A stretch of 42,398 nucleotides of DNA, from assembly GCA_902569865.1 (NCBI GenBank), contig CACFVT010000007.1, forward strand, positions 1 to 42,398. The letters run 5' to 3'. The DNA comes from an uncultured Alphaproteobacteria bacterium. GTDB taxonomy: Bacteria; Pseudomonadota; Alphaproteobacteria; HIMB59; GCA-002718135. The notes under the pieces are model-generated. The model did no database searches. It saw only the letters and a list, made by a program, of their open reading frames with translations, and was not told the DNA's origin. A program made the position numbers and the translations under genes. Positions 33,840-41,448 of this stretch are shown here, one piece after another. Each line of letters starts with the position of its first letter. Positions within the stretch are counted from its first letter, which is position 1.

Positions 33840-34994
33840 TTATCTAAATTTTAAATTTTTTCTAGAAAGTTCACTGATGTTATTAACACCCATTAGTTTC
33901 ATATCTCTCTCAATTTCATTTTTTAAATTGGATAAAGTTTTTTCAACACCTCTTTGTCCTCCTGCAGCAAGAGCATACAAATACATTCTACCTCCAGAGC
34001 ATGCCTTTGCACCAAGTGAAAGTGCTTTTAATACATGCGTTCCTCTTCTAATACCGCCTTCACAAATAACATCTACTTTATCACCTACAGCATCGACTAT
34101 TTCTGCAAGTTGATCAAAAGGTGATCTTGATCCATCAAGCTGTCTTCCTCCATGATTTGAAATCATTACACAAGTAGCCCCAACATCGACTGCCTTTTTC
34201 GCATCCTCAACAGACATTATTCCTTTAATAGCAAATTGTTTTCCCCAATTTTTATTTATTTTTTCAACACCTTTCCAATCAAGAGAATTATCTAGCATTT
34301 GAGTAAAATAATCTCCAATACTTGTCATAACACTTGTCCCAGCAGCTATATGATTCTTTAAATTACTTAATTCCCATTTAGGTTTAGTAAAATAATTAAA
34401 TGCCCAAGCTGGATGTGTGGCAAAACTTAATGCACTTTTTAAAGTCAATTTCATCGGAATAGTAAATCCTGTTTGAAGATCTCTTTCTCTATTACCTCCA
34501 ACTGCTGTATCAACTGTAACAGCCATTGCTTCAAAATTAGAGTTTTTACATCTATCAATTAGATCTTTATTTAAACCTTCATCTTTGTGCACATATAGTT
34601 GAAATAATTTAGGTGATGATACTAAGTTTGATATTTCTTCAATACTTGCGGTACCTAAAGAAGATATACCAAACATTGTTCCAAATTTTTCAGCCGCTTT
34701 AGCTACTCCTATTTCTCCTTCATAATGAAATAATCTTTGTAGTGCAGTTGGAGCACAATAAAGAGGCATATCAATTTTTTGCCCCATAACAGTTGTTGAC
34801 ATATCAACTTTATCAACACCTGATAGAACATTAGGTACTAAATCACATGAATCAAATGCTTCAGTATTTCTTTTATAAGTTATTTCATCGTCAGCAGCAC
34901 CATCAATATAGTGAAAAATTGGACTAGGTAATTTTTTTTTTGCCAATTCTCTAAAATCTTTTACGTTGTGACAATTATTAATACTGTTAAACAT
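33840..34994 (-). CDS. lldD: FMN-dependent alpha-hydroxyacid dehydrogenase (L-lactate dehydrogenase type)
   Basis: A 384-residue enzyme of the LldD/glycolate oxidase family. The catalytic base is His281 with Arg284 in SNHGGRQLDGSRSPFDQL. Lys257 and the CEGGIRRGTHVLKALSLGAKACSGGR segment bind FMN phosphate, and the N-terminal FHYIDGAADDEITY and APTALQRLFH segments are typical. In this operon it fits as the enzyme that oxidises L-lactate released by the upstream FAH-family hydrolase. A 2-nt gap separates the two genes. Other small L-2-hydroxyacids cannot be excluded. Confidence 0.88.
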   Translation of the reverse strand: MFNSINNCHNVKDFRELAKKKLPSPIFHYIDGAADDEITYKRNTEAFDSCDLVPNVLSGVDKVDMSTTVMGQKIDMPLYCAPTALQRLFHYEGEIGVAKAAEKFGTMFGISSLGTASIEEISNLVSSPKLFQLYVHKDEGLNKDLIDRCKNSNFEAMAVTVDTAVGGNRERDLQTGFTIPMKLTLKSALSFATHPAWAFNYFTKPKWELSNLKNHIAAGTSVMTSIGDYFTQMLDNSLDWKGVEKINKNWGKQFAIKGIMSVEDAKKAVDVGATCVMISNHGGRQLDGSRSPFDQLAEIVDAVGDKVDVICEGGIRRGTHVLKALSLGAKACSGGRMYLYALAAGGQRGVEKTLSNLKNEIERDMKLMGVNNISELSRKNLKFR

Positions 34995-34996
34995 TG

Positions 34997-35845
34997 TTAA
35001 GCAGCTACTGTCTTTTGAGTTTGTTCTCCCAAACCTTCAATACCTAATTTCATTAAATCACCAGGCTTTAAAAATACTTGGGGTTTCATACCCATACCCA
35101 CACCAGGAGGTGTGCCAGTAGAAATTATATCTCCAGGTTGGAGTGACATAAATCTGCTTAAATAGCTTATTAAAAAATTTACACCATACACCATTGTTTT
35201 GGTTGAGCCATCTTGCATTCTTTTGCCATTAACGTCTAACCACATTGATAAGTTTTGTGGATCAGTAATTTCATCTTTTGTAACTAAATACGGTCCAATA
35301 GGTCCAAATGTATCACAAGATTTTCCTTTTACCCACTGACCCGAATGTTCTAGCTGAAAAGCCCTTTCACTTAAATCATTTACTACGCAGTAACCTGCAA
35401 TATATTCTTGTGCCTGATCCTCAGAAACATATTTTGCTTCCTTACCAATAACAACTCCTAACTCAACTTCCCAATCAGACTTCTTAGAATTTTTTGGAAT
35501 GTGAATATCATCATTAGGTCCAACAATTGCGCTTGTAGCTTTAAAGAATATTATTGGCTCAGGTGGTACTTCCATTCCTGTCTCTTCTGCGTGATCTGAA
35601 TAATTTAAGCCTATACAAATAATTTTACCAACGCTTTTTTTACAAACACATGGTGCTATACTATCAATATTTTCTACTTTAGGCAAAGAAGAGATATCAG
35701 TGTTTTTTATTTCACTTAGTTTTTGAACAGTAACATTATCACTATCCCAGTCAGACACTAAACTTGAAGCATCACGAATATTTTCTTCTGTATCTAAAAT
35801 TCCAGGTTTTACCTCATTACCAATTCTATATCTTAAAGTTCTCAT
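34997..35845 (-). CDS. FAH-family hydrolase, probable 2,4-diketo-3-deoxy-L-fuconate hydrolase
   Basis: A 282-residue fumarylacetoacetate hydrolase-fold enzyme. Metal ligands are Glu126 and Glu128 (DWEVELGVVIG) and Asp157 (VVNDLSER). GLNYSDHAEETGMEVPPEPIIFFK and GKSCDTFGPIGPYLV are typical of bacterial FAH hydrolases acting on diketo acids. In the L-fucose route this class splits the diketo acid to pyruvate and L-lactate. The frame begins at 35857, but I chose ATG 35845, which overlaps the upstream SDR stop as TAATG. Confidence 0.88.
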   Translation of the reverse strand: MRTLRYRIGNEVKPGILDTEENIRDASSLVSDWDSDNVTVQKLSEIKNTDISSLPKVENIDSIAPCVCKKSVGKIICIGLNYSDHAEETGMEVPPEPIIFFKATSAIVGPNDDIHIPKNSKKSDWEVELGVVIGKEAKYVSEDQAQEYIAGYCVVNDLSERAFQLEHSGQWVKGKSCDTFGPIGPYLVTKDEITDPQNLSMWLDVNGKRMQDGSTKTMVYGVNFLISYLSRFMSLQPGDIISTGTPPGVGMGMKPQVFLKPGDLMKLGIEGLGEQTQKTVAA

Positions 35846-36582
35846 TATAAAGTCCATCCTCCATCAATTAAATTAAGGGTTCCAGTCACAAAATCTGATT
35901 CATCGCTAGCTAAATAAACTGCCATTGATGCTATCTCATTAGGCTGAGCTAATCTGCCCATTGCTTGTCTAGAAATAAAATCTTTTCTTGCTTGCTCAGG
36001 GTCATCAGCCATTTGAACTCTACCTTCCCAAGATGGAGTCTCTACTGTTCCAGGCAAAATCGCATTGCATCTGATACCATCTTTTATATAATCAACAGCA
36101 ATTGATTTAACAAAACCATTTAAAGCCGCTTTAGTTGTTGTATAAATAAATCTATTTGGAACACCCTTAACACTTGAAGCCGCAGAAGATACAATAATAA
36201 TATTTCCTTTTTTCTGTTTTATCATTTTTGGTAATAAAGAGTGCGACATCAGATAAGCAGAATAAATATTAACATTTATTGATCTTTGGAATTCTGCAGA
36301 GTCACAGTCTAGAATGGCACCATGATGGACAAAGCCTACAGCATGAAAAAGAATATTAATATTATTTAAAGATGAACAAAAATTTTCAACATCTAATTTA
36401 TTAGTAGAATCTAATTTGTGCGTTTCAATATTAGAATGATTAGCTTTGATCTCGTTTAATTTTTCTTCATTAATATCAGTAGCAATTACATTAGCGCCCT
36501 CATTAGCGAAAGCGATTGCCGTTGCCCTCCCAATCCCTTGAGCAGCAGCGGTTACAACTATGTTTTTATTCTCTAAGCGCAT
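35845..36582 (-). CDS. SDR, probable 2-keto-3-deoxy-L-fuconate dehydrogenase
   Basis: A 245-residue classical SDR with cofactor motif TAAAQGIG (11-18) and catalytic Tyr147 and Lys151 (YTTTK). SSAASSVKGVPNRFIYTTTKAA, NAILPGTVETPS and SDFVTGTLNLIDGGWTL closely resemble the BDH2/DHRS6 group, to which bacterial 2-keto-3-deoxy-L-fuconate 4-dehydrogenases belong. It directly abuts the fuconate dehydratase stop and overlaps the hydrolase start by 1 nt, matching the expected step order. The assignment combines family and operon evidence. Confidence 0.88.
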   Translation of the reverse strand: MRLENKNIVVTAAAQGIGRATAIAFANEGANVIATDINEEKLNEIKANHSNIETHKLDSTNKLDVENFCSSLNNINILFHAVGFVHHGAILDCDSAEFQRSINVNIYSAYLMSHSLLPKMIKQKKGNIIIVSSAASSVKGVPNRFIYTTTKAALNGFVKSIAVDYIKDGIRCNAILPGTVETPSWEGRVQMADDPEQARKDFISRQAMGRLAQPNEIASMAVYLASDESDFVTGTLNLIDGGWTL

Positions 36583-37881
36583 TTAATTATTTTTCCAATA
36601 TTCTCCATTAGGATAAGAGAACTCATTAACAGAATTTTCTTTCATTTCAATAGAGTATCCTAGATCTTGAGGTGGCATATAATTTCCATTATTTATTTTA
36701 CATGGATATATAAAATGTTCATGAAGACTATCTTGATATTCAACTACTTTATTATCTTTTTCACCATTAATCAGAACATAATCTATAATACATAAATGCT
36801 GAACATATTCACACAAGCCTACCCCACCAGCATGCGGAAAAACAGGAACATCAAATTTATGCGCCATTAATAATACTGTTAATATTTCATTAATACTGCC
36901 TAAACGACAACTATCAATTTGACACACATTCATTGCTCCAGACTCTAAGAATTGTTTAAACATAATACGGCCACTGCATGCCTCACCAGTAGCAAGTTTT
37001 ACGGAACCAACTTCTTTTTTAATTTTTGCAAAACCCATCACATCATCTGGACTAGTAGGTTCTTCAACAAACAATAAGTTGAATTTCTTATAAGCATTAA
37101 TGTGTTCTATTGATTGCTTCACACTCCATTGTTGATTTGCATCAACCATAATAGAACAATCTGGCCCAATAGTATTTCTAATTAATTCTAATCTTTTAAC
37201 ATCAGCTTCTAAATCTAAACCAACCTTTATTTTAAAATGTCTCCATCCTTGAGACATATATTGATTACATAAATCAATTATTTTTTCATCTGAGTAACCT
37301 AGCCAACCAGCTGCAGTTGTATATGATGGATAACCTTCATTAAGAATTTTTTGAATTCTATTTTCTTTAGCATTTTGACTATCTTGTAAAATATTATAGG
37401 CTTCATCTTTTGATAATGCATCCTCAATATACTTGAAGGTAAGCCACTCCATAATAGTATCAGGTTTACTATCAACAACAAATTGCCATAAAGGTTTTTG
37501 ATTTTTTTTTGCAATAAGATCCCAAAGGCAATTAAATATTGCAGCTACAGCCAAATGAACTACTCCCTTTTCAGGACCTAACCATCTCAGTTGACTATGA
37601 TCAACACACTGAAACCAAAGTTTGCCAATTTCATTTTCAAGTTCATCAATAGTTTTTCCAATAAACAAAGGAAAAAAGTGCTTAATGCATTCTGCAACAA
37701 TGTCATTTCCTTTACCAATTGTAAAAGCTATCCCAAATCCTTTTAAATTATTATCTGATGTAAAAACAGTTACATATGTCGCTGAATAATCTGGATCAGT
37801 ATGAATAGCATCAGACCCCGTTAGATCTTTTGATGTTGGAAAGCGAACATCATCTACAGTAAATTTAATTATTTTAGTCAT
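36583..37881 (-). CDS. L-fuconate dehydratase (enolase superfamily)
   Basis: A 432-residue enolase-superfamily enzyme closely resembling L-fuconate dehydratase and human ENOSF1. Catalytic Lys217/Lys219 are in FKIKVG, metal ligands are Asp247, Glu273 and Glu300, the dyad aspartate is Asp323 (QIDSCR) and His350 is in FPHAGG. These fall one position from those I recall for the Xanthomonas enzyme. LRWLGPEKGVVHLA, TTAAGWLGYSDEK and PPQDLGYSIEMK are specific to this group. It dehydrates L-fuconate to 2-keto-3-deoxy-L-fuconate; related L-galactonate or D-arabinonate may also be used. Paired palindromes lie in the leader. Confidence 0.93.
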   Translation of the reverse strand: MTKIIKFTVDDVRFPTSKDLTGSDAIHTDPDYSATYVTVFTSDNNLKGFGIAFTIGKGNDIVAECIKHFFPLFIGKTIDELENEIGKLWFQCVDHSQLRWLGPEKGVVHLAVAAIFNCLWDLIAKKNQKPLWQFVVDSKPDTIMEWLTFKYIEDALSKDEAYNILQDSQNAKENRIQKILNEGYPSYTTAAGWLGYSDEKIIDLCNQYMSQGWRHFKIKVGLDLEADVKRLELIRNTIGPDCSIMVDANQQWSVKQSIEHINAYKKFNLLFVEEPTSPDDVMGFAKIKKEVGSVKLATGEACSGRIMFKQFLESGAMNVCQIDSCRLGSINEILTVLLMAHKFDVPVFPHAGGVGLCEYVQHLCIIDYVLINGEKDNKVVEYQDSLHEHFIYPCKINNGNYMPPQDLGYSIEMKENSVNEFSYPNGEYWKNN

Positions 37882-37939
37882 CTGTTAATATTTTTTAAAT
37901 GTTGGATTATAAATAAATTCTCAGTCCAAATCAGTTCCT

Positions 37940-37975
37940 AAACATGTTTTAGATGGCAAGTGCGCTAGGCCATCT
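37940..37975. promoter_or_regulatory. Two adjacent palindromes upstream of the L-fuconate dehydratase gene
   Basis: A perfect 10-bp palindrome AAACATGTTT (37940-37949) is followed by an inverted repeat with 7-bp arms AGATGGC (37951-37957) and GCCATCT (37969-37975) around an 11-nt spacer. Outer T-A positions extend the symmetry. They lie about 60-95 nt upstream of the dehydratase ATG, in the 130-bp gap after the lactonase gene on the same strand. No U-tract follows on either strand, so these look more like regulator-binding sites than a terminator. No regulator gene is in the window. Confidence 0.45.
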
Positions 37976-38011
37976 TAAACTAGCATTTAACAATTAGTAT
38001 GAATAAATCAA

Positions 38012-38875
38012 TTATATTCTATAATATTTTTCAGCATTCTTCATTAATAAATCATTAATTTCAGTATGACTAAATTTAGATATAATTTTCATATAAGCTA
38101 ACCAAAAAGATTGATATGTGGACTTAGAAAAAAATTTATCAACTGGAAAATTACTTGCAAACATACATCTTTTTGTTCCAAAACTATCAATAGCAACTTT
38201 AATATAATCACTAATAAAATCAGTACTCCAATTAGTTTTCCATTCTCCAAATCCTGATATTTTTAGAACAACATTATCAAGTTTACTCATTTCGTTTACT
38301 GCTTTTTTCCAGCCATCAAAATCATCAAGTGACTCTTCAGGCCACAAACAATGATTAATAAGAAATTGAACACTTGGAAATTTTTTTATTAAATCAATTG
38401 CTTGCTTATATTGCGTATAATAAATTAAGATATCAAAACTTAGGTCAAATTTTTTTAATAAATTAAAATTTTGTAGCCATAGTTCATTATATAAAAAATC
38501 ATTTTTTCGATCTTTGCATTTCAAAATTTGACGAATGCCTCTAAAATTTTTAAATTGCTTATGCTCCTCTAAGTCTTTTTCTGCTTTTGAATCTAATAAA
38601 TTTACAAAACCAACTATAGCATTTGGAAAACTTAATGGGTGTGAATCCGATATTTTTTGTAACCACTCAGTTTCCTTTATTTTATTTTTTTCACTAATTT
38701 CAGCTTGAATATGAACAATTTTTTTAAGAGAAAGACCTTTTGCATCATTCATCAAATTTTCGATTAAATAATTTTGTTTTAAATCATGATTCTCATTATT
38801 TTGAATCCAAGGATAATCATTATTTAAGTCCCATAAATGAATATGTGTATCAATGAAATTTATATGATTTAACAT
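38012..38875 (-). CDS. COG3618 amidohydrolase, probable L-fucono-lactonase
   Basis: A 287-residue TIM-barrel hydrolase of the amidohydrolase_2 type. The metal motif DTHIHLWDL (Asp9, His11, His13) is at the N-terminus, with later NHC and SNFPVD segments supplying further active-site residues. COG3618 proteins include L-fuconolactone and L-rhamnonolactone hydrolases. Its position just upstream of the dehydratase gene fits hydrolysis of L-fuconolactone to L-fuconate. The 130-bp gap with palindromes means the dehydratase could have its own promoter. It is divergent from galE across 79 bp. Confidence 0.88.
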   Translation of the reverse strand: MLNHINFIDTHIHLWDLNNDYPWIQNNENHDLKQNYLIENLMNDAKGLSLKKIVHIQAEISEKNKIKETEWLQKISDSHPLSFPNAIVGFVNLLDSKAEKDLEEHKQFKNFRGIRQILKCKDRKNDFLYNELWLQNFNLLKKFDLSFDILIYYTQYKQAIDLIKKFPSVQFLINHCLWPEESLDDFDGWKKAVNEMSKLDNVVLKISGFGEWKTNWSTDFISDYIKVAIDSFGTKRCMFASNFPVDKFFSKSTYQSFWLAYMKIISKFSHTEINDLLMKNAEKYYRI

Positions 38876-38954
38876 TTAGTTTAATTACCTAACTATTTAG
38901 ACTATTTTATACTATATAATTAAATATTAAGTAATATAGGTATTTTTAAAACTA

Positions 38955-39938
38955 ATGAATATTTTATTAACTGGTGGAGCTGGTTACATTGGCAGTCACG
39001 TAGCATTATCATTGCTTGATAGTGGAAATGACATAACGATTATTGATAACTTAATAACTGGAAACAAAGAAATATTACCTAAAAACATTAATTTTTATAA
39101 CTGTAATATTAATAATAAAAAAAAAATTAAAGAAATAATTCAATCTTCTCAATTTGATATTTTAATGCATTTTGCTGGATATATTAAAGTTGAGGAGTCA
39201 GTATATCAACCTGAAAAATATTTTGAAAATAATACTAAGAATGCAATTTCTCTTTTTGAAACATGTTTAGAAAATAATTTAAATAATATTATTTTTTCAT
39301 CTACTGCGGCTATCTATGGCAACCCTAAAAATAACAATCCAATTACTGAAAATGTAATTTTGGAACCTCTGAATCCATATGGTGAGTCAAAAATGAGAAC
39401 AGAAAAATATCTTTTAGCAAATAATGATAAATTTAACTCAATCATCTTAAGATATTTCAATGTAGCAGGAGCTGACAGTCAATTAAGAACTGGATTAATA
39501 AGTGATGAAGCTACACACTTAATAAAAATTATAAGTGAAGTGGCTGTTGGTAAAAGAAGTAAAATTTTAATTTATGGAAATGATTATCAAACATTAGATG
39601 GAACGGCACTTCGTGATTATATACATGTAAGTGATTTAGCAGATATACATGTTGAAGCTGCTAAATATTTGTTAAAAAATAAACAAACCAATGTTTTTAA
39701 TTGTGGATATGGAAAAGGATATTCTGTTTTGGAAGTAATAAATGAAGCAAATAATATTACTGGCAATAAAATTAAATTTGAATTCTCAAAAAGAAGACGA
39801 GGAGATGCTGAAAAGCTTGTTGCTGATGTTAATAAAATAAATAAATACATTAAATGGCAACCAAGATATAATAATCTAAAAAAAATTATAGAATCATCCA
39901 TAAATTGGGAAAAAAAAATTAATGAAAAAAATTTATAA
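38955..39938 (+). CDS. galE: UDP-glucose 4-epimerase
   Basis: A 327-residue extended SDR that interconverts UDP-glucose and UDP-galactose. The NAD motif is GGAGYIG (7-13). The catalytic residues are Ser116/Thr117 (FSSTAAIYG) and Tyr142 and Lys146 (PYGESK). RYFNVAGAD and LRDYIHVSDLA are GalE signatures. It overlaps galT by 17 nt. The pair could supply UDP-galactose for surface polysaccharide or take in galactose through the Leloir route. Confidence 0.95.
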   Translation: MNILLTGGAGYIGSHVALSLLDSGNDITIIDNLITGNKEILPKNINFYNCNINNKKKIKEIIQSSQFDILMHFAGYIKVEESVYQPEKYFENNTKNAISLFETCLENNLNNIIFSSTAAIYGNPKNNNPITENVILEPLNPYGESKMRTEKYLLANNDKFNSIILRYFNVAGADSQLRTGLISDEATHLIKIISEVAVGKRSKILIYGNDYQTLDGTALRDYIHVSDLADIHVEAAKYLLKNKQTNVFNCGYGKGYSVLEVINEANNITGNKIKFEFSKRRRGDAEKLVADVNKINKYIKWQPRYNNLKKIIESSINWEKKINEKNL

Positions 39939-40971
39939 AAGACAGTTTAAGAGAAACGATAATAAACATTTGCTATTGTATGGATATAGCAAGCATGTTG
40001 AAACATCTGTCCAAGAGCTTGAAAAAATAGATTCACCCACGCCACATATGCGATGGAATCCTGCAAGACAAGAATGGGTAACTTATTCTGAAACCAGAAA
40101 AGTAAGAACCTCTTTTCCACCAGAAGAATATTGCCCTTTGTGTCCTGGTGCTGAATTAAATTTTGCAACTGAAATCCCATTTAGTAATTTTGAGGTTGCC
40201 ATCTTTCCAAATAGATGGGCCAGTTTTCATACTAATGATAATCAAATATCCATTGATGGCTTAAGCGCAAAACCATCAAATGGAGAGTGTGAAGTAGTGG
40301 TTTATTCTTCTAAACACTTAGATACAATTGCTCAGATGCCATTAAGCAGAATAGAACTTTTATTTAATGCTTGGTCAGATCGTTACATCAAACTATTAGA
40401 AAGAGATGATATTAAATATGTAATGCCTTTTGAAAATAGAGGTGTAGAATGTGGCGTCACTCTTCATCATCCACATGGACAAATTTATGCCTATCCTTTT
40501 ATTCCTCCAGTAATTCAAAAAGAAATAGAAGCATTTAATAAAGAAAATTTTATTAAAAAATTAATGAAAAATTTAGAAAAAAATTATTTTGTTTACCAAG
40601 ATGATCATGTGATTGCAGCTATACCACCATTTGCAAGATATGCTTATGAAATATGGATAATTCCAAAAAGACAGATAGCAGGACCTTGGCAATTTACTGA
40701 CCAAGAATATAATTCTTTTGCTGTTGCTCTTCAAAAAGTAGTTAAGGGATATGATAGTTTTTTAGGCAGAAGGTGCCCTTATATAATGGGATTACATGCT
40801 GGTCCTAATCTAGAAGATAATAATTTCCATTTTCATATGGAATTTTATCCCCCTTTAAGACATGGTGATAAGCCCAAAGTATTAGCTGGCTCAGAGTCAA
40901 TGGCTGGGGTATTCATCATGGATGTTTTTCCTGAAGAGACTGCAATTGAGCTTAGAAAGTTTATGTCATGA
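39922..40971 (+). CDS. galT: Galactose-1-phosphate uridylyltransferase
   Basis: A 349-residue HIT-superfamily enzyme that transfers UMP between glucose-1-phosphate and galactose-1-phosphate. The nucleophile is the second histidine of HPH (His185, in LHHPHGQIYAYP). Zinc-site cysteines are in CPLC (71-74), and the C-terminal LHAGPNLEDNNFHFHMEFYPP block is typical. The start ATG 39922 overlaps galE; it overlaps sufE by 4 nt (ATGA). galK and galM are not in the window. Confidence 0.94.
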   Translation: MKKIYKRQFKRNDNKHLLLYGYSKHVETSVQELEKIDSPTPHMRWNPARQEWVTYSETRKVRTSFPPEEYCPLCPGAELNFATEIPFSNFEVAIFPNRWASFHTNDNQISIDGLSAKPSNGECEVVVYSSKHLDTIAQMPLSRIELLFNAWSDRYIKLLERDDIKYVMPFENRGVECGVTLHHPHGQIYAYPFIPPVIQKEIEAFNKENFIKKLMKNLEKNYFVYQDDHVIAAIPPFARYAYEIWIIPKRQIAGPWQFTDQEYNSFAVALQKVVKGYDSFLGRRCPYIMGLHAGPNLEDNNFHFHMEFYPPLRHGDKPKVLAGSESMAGVFIMDVFPEETAIELRKFMS

Positions 40972-41384
40972 AATCAATTGAAGAAAAAATTAATTTTTTT
41001 AAAGAAAACTTAGAATTATTTGATGATGATATGGATAAATATAAATATCTTCTAGACCAAGCAAAAAATGCAAAACCCTTTCCTGAAGAATATAGACAAG
41101 ATAGTTTTAAAGTCGATGGATGCCAAGCACAAGTGTGGTTGGTGCCATATATAGAACAAAAAAATTTATGTTTTTATTCAGACTCTGATGCCTTTATTTC
41201 AAAAGGAATGGTAACAATTCTTTGTGAAATTTATGGAGACAGAAACCCAGGTGAAATTGCAAAAGCAGACTTTGATCTTTTATCTTCATTAAAATTAGAT
41301 ACCTTGTTAACACCTGGAAGACGAAATGGTGTATATTCAATGCTAATGAAAATTAAAGAATATGGAAATGTTTACAGTCAATAA
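40968..41384 (+). CDS. sufE: Cysteine desulfuration protein SufE
   Basis: A 138-residue sulfur-transfer protein that accepts persulfide from SufS for Fe-S cluster assembly. The active cysteine is in the conserved VDGCQAQVWLVP loop. PEEYRQDSFKVDGC, GMVTILCEIYGDRNPGEI and the C-terminal LTPGRRNGVYSML are family-typical. It overlaps galT as ATGA, so it is probably cotranscribed with galET, an unexpected pairing; no other suf gene is visible here. Confidence 0.93.
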   Translation: MKSIEEKINFFKENLELFDDDMDKYKYLLDQAKNAKPFPEEYRQDSFKVDGCQAQVWLVPYIEQKNLCFYSDSDAFISKGMVTILCEIYGDRNPGEIAKADFDLLSSLKLDTLLTPGRRNGVYSMLMKIKEYGNVYSQ

Positions 41385-41448
41385 AATTAATTTAACTTAA
41401 TTATTTTATTCTATTTCATAATTTTTTCTATATCAGGCTTTAAGAAAT

